The notes under the pieces were generated by a model. The model saw nothing but the letters and a program-made list of their open reading frames with translations. It was not told the DNA's origin and did no database searches. A program made the translations under genes and the position numbers. A DNA stretch of 64,000 nt from Candidatus Thorarchaeota archaeon SMTZ1-45 (GTDB lineage Archaea; Asgardarchaeota; Thorarchaeia; Thorarchaeales; Thorarchaeaceae): the NCBI GenBank assembly GCA_001563335.1, contig LRSL01000117.1, positions 1 to 64,000 on the forward strand, written 5' to 3'. Positions 1 to 9,449 of the stretch are shown here, piece after piece. The stretch's first letter is position 1. Each line of letters opens with the position of its first letter.

Positions 1-151
1 CTTCTAGCTCGAATTCTCTATGAAGTCTAATGTGCACTTAAATTACACTGAACGATAGGCAAAAGTTGCCATCTCATAAGACGGTTGTCAATCGTTGCCG
101 ATTGGAATTTTATTAAAAGCGTTGACGAAGAGCTTCCATGTGGTGCATTCA

Positions 152-1117
152 ATGACGAACGACTGCAAAGACCTCCAAGAGAAAATCCTCAAACTGAAGA
201 AGGAGCGCAAGGCACTCATTCTTGCTCATAATTATCAAATCATCGAGATTCAAGAAATTGCTGATTTTGTAGGTGACTCCCTGCAACTGGCTCGAAAATC
301 TGCTGAAGTCCACGGGTATGAAATGATTATCTTCGCAGGCGTAAAGTTCATGGCTGAGATGGCTGCCATTCTATCACCTGATGTCCCAGTTTACATCCCT
401 GACCCTAACGCTTTATGCCCACTTGCTAGTTATATTGATGCAGAGAAAATTCGCCAGAAGAAAAGGGAGTACCCTGGTGTACCAGTCGTTGTCTATGTAA
501 ACACTACTGCAGAGGCTAAATCAGAGGCTGATTATATCTGCACATCTGGTAGTGCTGTTGAGGTCGTTGAATCTCTTGGAGTTGATCGAGTTATTTTCGG
601 GCCTGATGCGAATCTTGCAGAATATGTCAGATCTCACACAAATGTAGAAATAATTGACATCGATCAGAGAGGTCATTGTTATGTCCACAATATGTTTGAT
701 CTCAACATGCTGATTGAACTTAAAGAGAAGTACCCTGATGCTGTTGCCATTGCGCATCCTGAATGCCTTATTGAAGTTCAGGAAGCAGCTGATTTGGTAG
801 GGTCAACCGGAATGATGGTTCGCACTGTTGCAGAGTCAGATGCGAAGGTGTTCATAATTGCCACAGAGATGGGATTGCTCCACCAGCTACAAAAACACCA
901 TCCTGACAAGAAAATCATCCCCATGTACGAAGGTGCAGTTTGTCGACAGATGAAGAAGCACACTCTCGAGAAGTTATTAGATGTCCTTGAGAATCTTCCA
1001 TCTGAAAATATAGTTACAGTTCCTGATCAGTATGCTCCTCACATTCGTGGGATTCTCGAGCGGATGAACAAGGTCAAAGGTCAAGGTCCTGCGGTTGCAA
1101 TTGAAGCAGAATCTTAG
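152..1117 (+). CDS. nadA: Quinolinate synthase NadA
   Basis: Condenses iminoaspartate with dihydroxyacetone phosphate to quinolinate in de novo NAD synthesis, using a [4Fe-4S] cluster. The 321-residue protein has the family opening LILAHNYQ, and the three cluster cysteines are visible in NALCPLA (C89), GHCYVH (C176) and GAVCRQMKK (C264). Their spacing of 87 and 88 residues matches the family. An in-frame TTG at 95 would add 19 residues that do not look conserved, so the ATG at 152 is preferred. No nadB or nadC is visible nearby. The stop codon overlaps by 4 nt the end of a convergent pseudogene. Confident identification. Confidence 0.95.
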   Translation: MTNDCKDLQEKILKLKKERKALILAHNYQIIEIQEIADFVGDSLQLARKSAEVHGYEMIIFAGVKFMAEMAAILSPDVPVYIPDPNALCPLASYIDAEKIRQKKREYPGVPVVVYVNTTAEAKSEADYICTSGSAVEVVESLGVDRVIFGPDANLAEYVRSHTNVEIIDIDQRGHCYVHNMFDLNMLIELKEKYPDAVAIAHPECLIEVQEAADLVGSTGMMVRTVAESDAKVFIIATEMGLLHQLQKHHPDKKIIPMYEGAVCRQMKKHTLEKLLDVLENLPSENIVTVPDQYAPHIRGILERMNKVKGQGPAVAIEAES

Positions 1118-1992
1118 TAGCTTCCAGTTCTCAGTTTGACATAAGCAGTAATGACCACAGCTATGATAATACCTCCAACAATTAACAGCACATCGATTAT
1201 TATTGGAGGGTCAGATTAATCAGTCCAATCAGAGTATTCAAAGAATTCTCCAGAGAAGTCGATGCTGTTTATCTCAAAATCTGAGTCGATAGGAAAGTCC
1301 CACAGAGTAGTTGTTCCTGTAGTATTTGTCGTGATCGTTAGAGATTCATTTGGATGAAATGATTTTCGTAAGAATTCCCTTTCTTCCATGACATGCATTT
1401 TAATAGTTACGTGAGTTTCATTCTGAAAAGTACTGGCTGATCCAATGATTTAATGAAATGATAATCCTTCCCCATATTGCAATTGCAAAACTTCAGTTTT
1501 GATGGTTATGACATTAAGTTCATCTGAACGCATCCGGGCTGAGAAAAGACTGAGATCTGTGTCCTCAACCCATGTTCCACCAAAACTGGTAGTGTTATTT
1601 TCAAATCCAAAATAGATCAGATTCTCCCAAGATACTATACTATATGATAATGGAGTTGCACTCAGAGTAACTACCCACCCAATCTCTTGGTCAACCGGTC
1701 CTCTTCACCAATGTTGTGGATAGACGAAAGTAAGAGAAACATTTTGTGTTACTTCTGAAACAATACCATATTTCCTTATTACGTTTCCATGAATTCCATC
1801 GGACTCGCTGTATAATATACGTATCTTCACATCTGCCTGTAGCATGATCACTGCTGAATCATTAGTGAATGATTCGCCAATCTACAGGTCTATGATGTTT
1901 GCTACATTTGTTTCACAATAAACTGGTTGATATTTAGCTATCAATAGAATTCCAATACAAACAACTGTGATTTTTGGTTAAATCTTCTCCAT
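1114..1992 (-). pseudogene. Stop-interrupted gene for a membrane-anchored surface protein
   Basis: A single reading frame of 293 codons runs from ATG at 1992 to TAA at 1116-1114 without any frameshift, but five in-frame stops break it: TAA 1980-1978, TAG 1884-1882, TGA 1707-1705, TAA 1452-1450 and TAA 1218-1216. Read through, it gives an N-terminal hydrophobic segment (ITVVCIGILLIA), a beta-rich Thr/Asn-rich ectodomain with NXS/T sequons, and a C-terminal membrane helix (IIIDVLLIVGGIIIAVVI) followed by a short basic tail. This layout resembles the intact anchored protein at 15743-16834. All three stop types occur, so simple decay by point mutation is the best explanation. It accounts for most of the apparent gap after nadA. 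Confidence 0.75.
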
Positions 1993-2124
1993 ATCAGTTT
2001 TCTACTTGCATAGCAGTGTCTAATTGTGATACGAATCCTCTTGTGTTCCAATGCACCTATTCGAAATCTAAGAATGATAAGGTCTATATCCCTTGTCGAT
2101 TTAGCATGTGACGGGAAATGGGAG

Positions 2125-4602
2125 ATGAGTTTCGCCAACTGGCTGGTTAAAAGACCAAGAATCGATTATTTGATCATATTACTATTGTTCCTCTTTATCA
2201 GTTCGAACCATGTGTTCGAGAATACCTTACTCCGTCCAACAGGGACAGTAGATGTCACCTATGGGTCTGCAATTCCTCAAGAAACTAACTATACGATTAC
2301 AAACGTGGTTGAACCCTCTGTCACCGCTGCTGTCATCTTCAATCATTCATTTAGAGATGCAATATTCTTCAGAGTCCCCTTTGAGAGTCTTAGTTGGATT
2401 AGATTAGATCTAACTCTTAGAGCTGAGTCAAATGATACAGTTGTCAATTATAGAATGAGGGTAGAAGATTTAGAGGAAGAAATGTATCTTTCGATAGGTA
2501 CTGATGCTGAAACATTCAGTTTCAATCCCAACATTACTGGTATAGTTCCATCTACAACAACAATATGGTTAGAGGATATCCACGTGTCCATTGATACAAC
2601 GGGGAATGTACTTGCAGCACTTGTGGTGCATACTCAATACTCAGAACCAGTGTGTCCTGTCACCATCGACTTTCAATCGACTGATGGATTCAGTCTCTTT
2701 AAGAATGAATACACAAAACAAATGTATTACTATTATAGACCTAATCTGGAAATAGAGGGTGAAAACAGCAGCTATAGTACCGAGACGTATCCATGTATAG
2801 TCAATCAAACATATTATATGAAACCAGGTAACTATAGCTGCAGTGCTGGATGGGGCTATCGGGGACACTATCAAGAATTCAACATAAGAGCTGTTGCAGA
2901 CGAAGCAACCTATATCATTGTTCGAATGCAAGCTGTTCGCTTGGATATTTCAACCAACACAGATATACCATTAGTCAAGCTCACAATAGATCATTACTCC
3001 GATTGGGTATACCGTGAATTGTTCTTTGAATCAGCACCTCCTGAATTCCTTTACATACCTGGATTCTCATATGAAACTAGATTATATTTTGAACTTGCGA
3101 CCCCCGAATTCCTTTCCCGGCACATCGATCATTATGAGGATGTCCGCGCAGAGATTCAGTTTGAGTATAATTCAACAAACCATGTACACCTCGATGTTGA
3201 GATGCCATACCTCCGTGTATCCAACATTGTCGTCACACCTCACGACTTCATAAGAATTGTTCTCGCAGTATTGGGTTTCTTCGCTACAGTGTTACGATTA
3301 GGATTCTACTTCAATGATCTAAAACCTCGAACTTTGTGGCGTGACAAGCGATTGATTCCTGCAGTCATTCTTCTCGCGATTGCTGTACTTCCCTGGTTTT
3401 CAAGCGTGCGAAACGTTGGATTTGGATATGGCGTCAACAAACAGGTCACTATGCACGCGTTGGGTCCCTTTCCACTTGTCTTGGCTTCGATTGGAGGTGA
3501 AACCTCCCTTGTTGTTCTACCTGCTAATGGATTTGCATGGGCAGTCGCATCACTCTTCCTGTTCTGGATACCTCTACTCTTAGTGATGTTTCGGTATTCG
3601 ACACCTAGCACTGTTGACTATGATATGGAAGCAATACTCATACTCTTTAGCCCGTTCCTATTCATCTTGATGCTGGGGTATGACCTTCCGAATATCTTCT
3701 ATTCCTCTATCATGGTGTTGAGTTACCTTAACTATGTTCTATTTTCAATCCCCCTTATCTGGGCTCTCGTTATTATGATATTGTGGACTAGTGGAAAATA
3801 TAGATACGGTATACTTGAAAACCAATTGAAACATGATTTTGAAATATCATTAATGCAAGAGACTGACGAAGTTACAAGGCCAAAGGAACTTGAAGGTAAG
3901 GAAGTCCCCTTTCAAGAACCAACACTGATAGTAAGACTTGTATTTCGAATATTGGCTATGCTAGTACTTGCTATCCCAACAGTCCTTGGTTTTGAGTATA
4001 GATACGATTACTATGTTTCTGCATACCGTCTTGAAGGCATCTTTTTCGATAACCCTCTAGCTGGATTTGTTAACACTTTTGCAGCTTCTTTCAATCCAGC
4101 TGGTGCTGGTTTGACACTCCTTCTTTTTGTAGTATCATACTATTGGTTTACTGCAGCAATCGTCCATGAAATTAGAGTGAAATCTCGTAACCTACTGAAT
4201 TTCATCCTAGTGATTGTCTGGGCTATTATACCCTTTGTTGCATTTGGTGGTCTTGCTCTTGTGAGTTCAACATATCGCGTGACAGCTTGGTTGTGCGTGA
4301 GTTTTCCATCAATGTTACTGTCACTGTTTGCAATTTGGAAGGCATATCAATACGTGATCAGTGAGATAAGGATTAGCACATCATTATTGTGGATTGTATT
4401 ATCAATAGTTGGAATCTTGCCGGGTTGGTTGATATTGTCCACACTTGCTGAGTTACAATTTGCTAAACTCACGTATACTCTGGTGAGTTGGATTCCCATA
4501 CCAATAATATCCATCATGTTACTGATTCTCATCTGGCCAATATCCACTTGGGGAAGGCGAGAAATGAAGAGATTAGAACAATCAACCACTCAACCTTCAT
4601 GA
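2125..4602 (+). CDS. Large polytopic membrane protein with ectodomain, function unknown
   Basis: About 825 residues from the ATG at 2125 (MSFANWLVKRPRID). An open GTG start lies upstream at 2026, but the stretch before 2125 looks non-coding. One N-terminal membrane helix (YLIILLLFLFISS) is followed by roughly 370 residues of extracytoplasmic, beta-rich sequence with several NXS/T sequons. The second half has about ten or eleven membrane helices, with a charged cytoplasmic loop near the middle (EVTRPKELEGKEVPF). No catalytic motif was recognised. The ectodomain-plus-polytopic layout would fit a transporter, a glycosyl-transfer enzyme or a sensor, but this is not resolved. The next gene on the other strand ends only 33 bases away. 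Confidence 0.75.
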   Translation: MSFANWLVKRPRIDYLIILLLFLFISSNHVFENTLLRPTGTVDVTYGSAIPQETNYTITNVVEPSVTAAVIFNHSFRDAIFFRVPFESLSWIRLDLTLRAESNDTVVNYRMRVEDLEEEMYLSIGTDAETFSFNPNITGIVPSTTTIWLEDIHVSIDTTGNVLAALVVHTQYSEPVCPVTIDFQSTDGFSLFKNEYTKQMYYYYRPNLEIEGENSSYSTETYPCIVNQTYYMKPGNYSCSAGWGYRGHYQEFNIRAVADEATYIIVRMQAVRLDISTNTDIPLVKLTIDHYSDWVYRELFFESAPPEFLYIPGFSYETRLYFELATPEFLSRHIDHYEDVRAEIQFEYNSTNHVHLDVEMPYLRVSNIVVTPHDFIRIVLAVLGFFATVLRLGFYFNDLKPRTLWRDKRLIPAVILLAIAVLPWFSSVRNVGFGYGVNKQVTMHALGPFPLVLASIGGETSLVVLPANGFAWAVASLFLFWIPLLLVMFRYSTPSTVDYDMEAILILFSPFLFILMLGYDLPNIFYSSIMVLSYLNYVLFSIPLIWALVIMILWTSGKYRYGILENQLKHDFEISLMQETDEVTRPKELEGKEVPFQEPTLIVRLVFRILAMLVLAIPTVLGFEYRYDYYVSAYRLEGIFFDNPLAGFVNTFAASFNPAGAGLTLLLFVVSYYWFTAAIVHEIRVKSRNLLNFILVIVWAIIPFVAFGGLALVSSTYRVTAWLCVSFPSMLLSLFAIWKAYQYVISEIRISTSLLWIVLSIVGILPGWLILSTLAELQFAKLTYTLVSWIPIPIISIMLLILIWPISTWGRREMKRLEQSTTQPS

Positions 4603-4635
4603 TAAGAAAAAGTGATTTTCTGATGTTCGGGGATT

Positions 4636-5313
4636 TCAATCATCATAGGGAAATTCCACATAATCAGATTCTACTATCTCAAGTATGTCTGACAATCTCT
4701 CGACCATCTGACCATCATGACCAGCTTTCCTGAAATCTTGAAAATCGAACAAGCCAACCACACCAATGAATTGGCAGAAATCCTTAGACCGCTCATAGTC
4801 TTTCAAAGAATCCCCTACAAACAGCATGTCACCAAAATCAATGTTGTACTTGGAGCTAATGTGTTTTAAATGGTCCGCCCCTTTTTCGAACCCGGGTTTA
4901 TATCCAACTATAGCCTTGAACAGTTCGAGAATACCTCTTCTCCTGAAGTACTCTTCAATGGTTGGCTGAAAGGTGGATGATGATACAAATACATCAAATC
5001 CACGCCTAGTGAGTTCTCTTACTGTTAACTCTGCATCAGGAAACAGTTCTTGTTCATAGATTCGCTCAATCTTCAACTGCTCAAACTCTTTGATAGCTTC
5101 CTCATTCCTTGGGTCATCTAGGAAATTCATTTTGATTTGATGTTCATAGGGAAGGCCTGTTGTACTGACATACTTCTCTGTAGCATCATCCTTCGAAACA
5201 CCGAAATGATTCATCATGATCTCTACACCAATCTTCTGAAGGAAAGGCATACTGTCAGCCAATGTTCCATCAAAGTCAAAGACAATTGCTTTACAAAAGA
5301 CTAGCTCTGTCAT
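4636..5313 (-). CDS. HAD-superfamily phosphatase (phosphoglycolate phosphatase-like)
   Basis: A 225-residue haloacid dehalogenase-fold hydrolase. Motif I is VFDFDGTLADS (nucleophile D13, acid D15), motif II is VSSST, motif III is the Lys of GYKPGFEKG, and motif IV is LFVGDSLKDYERS. A helical cap of about 80 residues follows motif I, as in the beta-phosphoglucomutase/phosphoglycolate phosphatase group. Substrate cannot be deduced. It lies 54 bases downstream of the pyrophosphatase gene on the same strand, so the two may be co-transcribed. Confidence 0.85.
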   Translation of the reverse strand: MTELVFCKAIVFDFDGTLADSMPFLQKIGVEIMMNHFGVSKDDATEKYVSTTGLPYEHQIKMNFLDDPRNEEAIKEFEQLKIERIYEQELFPDAELTVRELTRRGFDVFVSSSTFQPTIEEYFRRRGILELFKAIVGYKPGFEKGADHLKHISSKYNIDFGDMLFVGDSLKDYERSKDFCQFIGVVGLFDFQDFRKAGHDGQMVERLSDILEIVESDYVEFPYDD

Positions 5314-5367
5314 GAGAGATCCACTCTTAGCTGCTTCTGGTCATTCTATTGAAAATCCTGGGGTAAT

Positions 5368-5895
5368 CTAGGAAGACTTTCCCTTCTTGTAGTCATCTAT
5401 GCAACGTTTTATGGTCTGAAACGTGTCACTCAGCTCTCGGAATTTCTTTATCTCTGTGTGACCACCTTCCTGGATTTTGTATGTTGCATAGAAGTGCTGA
5501 AGTTCATCCATCCTGCTCCGTGGGAGGTCAATGATGCTCTTCACATCTCGATAGTATGGTTCATTCATTGGAACTGCAATTATTTTGTCATCTATCTTAC
5601 CAGCGTCATCCATTTCCATGATACCTATTGGTCTCGCGTGAACTACACACGAAGTAAAAGTCGGTTCAGAGATTAGAAGAACTACATCAAGAGGGTCTCC
5701 ATCATGGTCCAATGTTTGTGGGATAAATCCATAATCAAATGGAGCAAAAGTGTAGAGCACTCTGTCCAGTTTAAAGAGGTTGAGTTTCGCATCATACTCA
5801 TACTTGTTCTTACTTGCTCTCGTTAGTTCGACAATAACATAGATCTCACTGGGTGGGTCTGGACCTGGTGGAATATCGTGCAAGTAGTTTGTCAT
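5368..5895 (-). CDS. ppa: Inorganic pyrophosphatase, family I
   Basis: Cytosolic Mg-dependent hydrolysis of pyrophosphate, driving biosynthetic reactions. The 175-residue length is typical of the soluble family I enzyme. Visible signatures are KYEYD near the N-terminus, FDYGFIPQTL, the metal-binding core DGDPLD, DDAGKIDDKIIAVP and a C-terminal helix with FYATYK. It starts with ATG at 5895 and is followed on the same strand by the HAD phosphatase. Confident. Confidence 0.95.
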   Translation of the reverse strand: MTNYLHDIPPGPDPPSEIYVIVELTRASKNKYEYDAKLNLFKLDRVLYTFAPFDYGFIPQTLDHDGDPLDVVLLISEPTFTSCVVHARPIGIMEMDDAGKIDDKIIAVPMNEPYYRDVKSIIDLPRSRMDELQHFYATYKIQEGGHTEIKKFRELSDTFQTIKRCIDDYKKGKSS

Positions 5896-6012
5896 CGTAT
5901 CATCGCCATCTAGTCAAAGGTATGCTTCTTATTGAGCTTTCTCACTCAAGACAACAAGTCTATATGAGAGCTCACAACTAGGAAAATATGCACGGAATCG
6001 GAGGGAACAACA

Positions 6013-6555
6013 CTGTCTGATGATGAAGAGCTTCTTGATGTAGGATCAATGTTCAGAGGAACCGCCACAATAACTCTTGTTGCTGAGATTGTATCAGCAA
6101 TAATGTTACTCGGTTCCACAACTGCATACTTTCTAAGGGGTTATGTTGCTATCATCGAGCCTGATGTCGCGATTTTTCTTTTATTAGTTGGCGCTATGCT
6201 TACTCTTTTCATTTTCCTAGGTGCGATAGGCTTCTTCATACGATTCAACCGTCGGATAGGTCGGATAGTGATTGCAGAGGGTGTTGGCGAGGTCGATCTC
6301 AATAGACCTGGAGTGAAGACAGTAGTCATCATTTATGGGCTTGCAGTTGGTTTCATCCTAATATTGGGCATTTATGGGTACTATCTTGTTTGGGTATATT
6401 TCCTTGCAGTACAGGCTGCAACATCCCTTAGCTTCTTTGGAATCTCTCTGTCAGTTGGCATTTTTCTCATTGCGCTATTAGTACAGATAGTGCTCACGGT
6501 AATAGGGCGAACTGCAACAACAATAATCCGAAAGGTTCTTGCTGAAGACATTTGA
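6013..6555 (+). CDS. Small four-helix membrane protein, possible CTG start
   Basis: A hypothetical integral membrane protein with four predicted helices (around IVSAIMLLGSTTAYFL, FLLLVGAMLTLFIFLGAIGFF, VVIIYGLAVGFILILGIYGYY and LSVGIFLIALLVQIVLTVI). The first ATG is at 6049, but a GGAGGG Shine-Dalgarno (6000-6005) sits 7 nt before an in-frame CTG at 6013, which would add an acidic cytoplasmic leader (SDDEELLDVGS). There is no ATG, GTG or TTG codon upstream in the open frame. If the CTG is wrong, the protein begins at 6049 with 168 residues. Function unknown. The cation exchanger gene starts 65 bases downstream on the same strand. Confidence 0.7.
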   Translation: MSDDEELLDVGSMFRGTATITLVAEIVSAIMLLGSTTAYFLRGYVAIIEPDVAIFLLLVGAMLTLFIFLGAIGFFIRFNRRIGRIVIAEGVGEVDLNRPGVKTVVIIYGLAVGFILILGIYGYYLVWVYFLAVQAATSLSFFGISLSVGIFLIALLVQIVLTVIGRTATTIIRKVLAEDI

Positions 6556-6620
6556 TAATTCGTCATCCATATAGGAGAAGTTTAATTATGTGACTTCCCA
6601 GCTTCAGAGGAGGTGCTAGA

Positions 6621-7793
6621 ATGGTGAAAATACATCTCTGGCAATGGTCATATATTATTGGACTGGCGATTGTAGTCCCTATTTTACTCCTAGATTTTCT
6701 TGGGATACACCTAATTCCTGAAAATATCGTACCCTACCTTGAATTGTTAGGAGGCATTTTACTAATTGCTGGAGCTTGCGAAGCATTCGTTCTGTCAGTA
6801 GAAGGAATCGCACATAATATGCACCTTACAGATTATGTTTCTGGAATCTATGCGAGTATTGCGAGCACAATTCCTGAGCTCTGTGTGCTTCTCTTCCTAA
6901 TTCTGGCTGGGCAGTATGAAATGGCTTGGATTCTCGCCCTAGCAACTATATTCATGAACTCTCTTGTGTTTGCACTCTACACACTCATTCTTCCAAAAGA
7001 TGACCATGGCAACTATGAACTACCTGCAGCTATCATGTGGGTGGGCTCAGACTTGCTCGCAATGGGAGCAGTGATTTCACTGTCCGTGGGTCTTTCTATG
7101 ATGCTTGTACACTTATTTCCAGTCACACCAACTGGTGGTGAAATTCGACAGTATCTTGATGCTGGAGAGTTGATACTCTTCGGTATATGCTTGGTTGTAG
7201 TATTCATTGCGTATTTGTATCGAATCACGAAGTACTACGGTCGGTGTGATCCGACATCTGAAGATCCCTACCTTGCTTGTGAAACAGAGCACGAGGTCAT
7301 GCCTAAACAGACAGTCATTGTTTTCGTTATTTTAGCATCCATCGGTGCACTGTTAGGAGGGGAGGCGCTCTCCTCTTTTGCACACTTTGCTATCAATGAG
7401 ATAGGTCTACCAATTATACACGCAGCATTACTCTTGGTAATCTTTGGTGGCACACCTGAATATATCATCGTAGCAAGTAGTCATAGAAAGAACGAGCTCG
7501 AAATTGCCCTCTCCAACGCATTTGGAGGTATTGTCCAAGTCTTTTTCGTCATCTTTGGATTGACAATGATATTCTCAGGTATCATTGGATATATCGACCC
7601 ATTACTTCTTGGAATCGATATACTACCTATAGATGTCTATTCAGTTGTCTTGTTATTGTTCGCATTTCCAACTATGTTCATACTGCGAATAATGATAACA
7701 GATGACTCAAAGATCAACGCACTAGAGTCTGTGGCAATGATTGCAGTCTTTGTGATGATGCTCTATATACTCCTCGTTTATGGTGGAATTTGA
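6621..7793 (+). CDS. Sodium/calcium exchanger family membrane protein
   Basis: A 390-residue cation/Ca2+ antiporter-like protein with about ten or eleven helices and two inverted repeats. The first repeat has the signature-like ASIASTIPELCVL; the second has FGGTPEYIIVASSHRKNELE and ALSNAFGG. Acidic residues in both repeats (E in STIPEL, E in GGTPEY) fit ion binding. The first motif is STIPE rather than the usual GTSxPE, so ion selectivity is uncertain. A strong Shine-Dalgarno (GGAGGT, 6609-6614) lies 6 nt before the ATG. Confidence 0.82.
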   Translation: MVKIHLWQWSYIIGLAIVVPILLLDFLGIHLIPENIVPYLELLGGILLIAGACEAFVLSVEGIAHNMHLTDYVSGIYASIASTIPELCVLLFLILAGQYEMAWILALATIFMNSLVFALYTLILPKDDHGNYELPAAIMWVGSDLLAMGAVISLSVGLSMMLVHLFPVTPTGGEIRQYLDAGELILFGICLVVVFIAYLYRITKYYGRCDPTSEDPYLACETEHEVMPKQTVIVFVILASIGALLGGEALSSFAHFAINEIGLPIIHAALLLVIFGGTPEYIIVASSHRKNELEIALSNAFGGIVQVFFVIFGLTMIFSGIIGYIDPLLLGIDILPIDVYSVVLLLFAFPTMFILRIMITDDSKINALESVAMIAVFVMMLYILLVYGGI

Positions 7794-7819
7794 TTAACTC
7801 TGCAAATGTTGAGGATGCA

Positions 7820-8056
7820 CTAGTAGTGACGGTACTCTCCCAGAGTCTGAACCTTGATGATGCATTCGATGCAGACGAACTCGTCAGCCTCCTCTGTTTT
7901 ACCATGCTTTATACCGACAACATCTTCTCCAACAAATGCAATTTGTCCCTCTGCGACAATCATCATTCCTGGTCCATAGAATCTCATTCGTTCTCCCGAC
8001 TTTGCAGCCTTGAGTAAAACACTCCGCAGCGTTGCTTCTTTCTCGAAGTCCGACAT
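7820..8056 (-). CDS. Small beta-rich hypothetical protein
   Basis: A 78-residue soluble protein starting at ATG 8056, preceded by AAGGAGAT. It has a short N-terminal helix (EATLRSVLLKAAKSG), then several predicted strands (RMRFYGPGMMIV, QIAFVGEDVVGIKH, EFVCIECIIKVQTL). The size and the helix-then-strands order resemble Sm/Hfq-like folds, but no Sm motif could be confirmed. It is convergent with the cation exchanger. Treat the function as unknown. Confidence 0.6.
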   Translation of the reverse strand: MSDFEKEATLRSVLLKAAKSGERMRFYGPGMMIVAEGQIAFVGEDVVGIKHGKTEEADEFVCIECIIKVQTLGEYRHY

Positions 8057-8146
8057 AATATAGTATATCTCCTTCTTCAGAAATAAGCCTTAGCAAAGAA
8101 ATGAGATGAGGCGCACCTCAGGGTTGAGATGCTCCACTTCTGAATC

Positions 8147-9334
8147 CTAGATGATTCCGACCTGCTTTCCGACCTTCTCATATGCTGCTAGAGCTTGGTC
8201 GAGCTGGTCCTTGGTCAGACCAGAGTTCATCATGTTTCGAATCCGAGCCTTGTCACGTGCAACCATCGGGAACACGATTGGTAGAGCAAGGATTCCCTCC
8301 TTGTAGAGACCATCGCTCAGTGCGACTGCCTTTGAACTCTCGCCGCACATTGCAGGAATGATGGGTGTCTGGCTGTTACCTGTGTCAAAGCCCATCTGCT
8401 GGAGACCTTTGATGAAGTACTCACGGTTATCCCAAAGTGTCTTGACATGTTCCTCCTCGGTTTCGAGGACATCGATAGCCGCTATACACGCAGCTGCGGT
8501 CGCAGGTGGGTGTGAGGCACTGAGGAGCCAGGATCGACTCTTGTTCAATGCATAGTTCACCATGTCGCGACTTCCTGATACGTGACCACCCATGACCCCA
8601 AACGCCTTTGAGAATGTCCCCATCTCGAAATGGACATCCTTGTGGGAGAGGTTGAAGTGTGAAACAATTCCACGGCCTCCCTTTCCAAGGACAGCTTCGC
8701 CGTGGGCATCATCGACATAAATCATTGCTCCGTGTGGTTTAGCAGCCTTCACAATGCCATCCAGAGGTGCGATATCTCCATCCATGCTGAACACTCCATC
8801 GGTGATAACGAGCATCTTCACTGGGTTTTCTTTCTCGGCTTCCGTCAATACCCTCTCTAGGTCTGCAACATCATTGTGCTTGTACACAAAACGTGTCGCC
8901 TTTGTCAGACGAACACCATCGATAATGCTTCCATGATTCAACTCATCTGAGATGATGGCATCCCCTTTGTCGACAAGTTGTGGGATTAATCCTTCATTGG
9001 TAGTGAAACCTGCGCTGTAGGTCAGTGAGGATTCAGCACCCTTGAACTTGGCTAGTCTTCGTTCAAGCTCCAAATGTAAATCCATGGTTCCTGCGATAGC
9101 TCTGACTGAGCCTGAACCAACACCATGGGTCTTGATGGCTTGAAGAGCGGCTTCTTTCATCTTAGGATGGTTACTCAGGTTGAGGTAGTTGTTGCTGCAA
9201 AGCATGATTACCTCCTTCCCATCAATCTTTGCACGAGGGGTTGAAGGACCTTGTAACTCCCTGATTTTCCAGTCAAAATTCTGTTCTACTAGTTTATTAT
9301 ACTCGTCTCTCATCCAACCTGTGGGATCTCTCAT
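8147..9334 (-). CDS. kbl: 2-amino-3-ketobutyrate CoA ligase (glycine C-acetyltransferase)
   Basis: PLP enzyme of the alpha-oxoamine synthase family, interconverting 2-amino-3-ketobutyrate plus CoA with glycine plus acetyl-CoA in threonine breakdown. From the ATG at 9334 the protein has 395 residues, close to the bacterial enzyme. The PLP site lies in GTFSKAFGVMGGHVSG, the PLP-binding Asp/His region in VDDAHGEAVLG, and the N-terminal substrate region in SNNYLNLSNHP. A TTG at 9373 would add 13 residues but lacks a ribosome site; GGTG precedes 9334. Biotin-pathway KAPA synthase is the main alternative, but no bio genes are near, and no threonine dehydrogenase is visible either. Confidence 0.88.
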   Translation of the reverse strand: MRDPTGWMRDEYNKLVEQNFDWKIRELQGPSTPRAKIDGKEVIMLCSNNYLNLSNHPKMKEAALQAIKTHGVGSGSVRAIAGTMDLHLELERRLAKFKGAESSLTYSAGFTTNEGLIPQLVDKGDAIISDELNHGSIIDGVRLTKATRFVYKHNDVADLERVLTEAEKENPVKMLVITDGVFSMDGDIAPLDGIVKAAKPHGAMIYVDDAHGEAVLGKGGRGIVSHFNLSHKDVHFEMGTFSKAFGVMGGHVSGSRDMVNYALNKSRSWLLSASHPPATAAACIAAIDVLETEEEHVKTLWDNREYFIKGLQQMGFDTGNSQTPIIPAMCGESSKAVALSDGLYKEGILALPIVFPMVARDKARIRNMMNSGLTKDQLDQALAAYEKVGKQVGII

Positions 9335-9410
9335 AGTATTCACCGTAAATCCAAACGGTATAGTGCCCCTCAATTATGGGCCATACACACTCCCGCGCCG
9401 CGAATTTTCG

Positions 9411-9420
9411 ACTATATATG
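9411..9420 (-). promoter_or_regulatory. TATA-like box upstream of kbl
   Basis: On the minus strand the sequence CATATATAGT, preceded by a purine-rich BRE-like stretch (CGAAACGAAGG), lies about 75-85 bases upstream of the kbl ATG. It looks like an archaeal TATA/BRE element and would give a leader of roughly 50 bases. No experimental support is possible from sequence alone. Confidence 0.45.
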
Positions 9421-9449
9421 ACCTTCGTTTCGTACTTTTTCAAACAGAT

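Noticed and set aside
1216-1398. A 60-residue minus-strand frame as an independent gene
   Set aside because: It is one segment of the longer stop-interrupted frame 1114-1992, with continuous coding-like sequence both upstream and downstream in the same frame.
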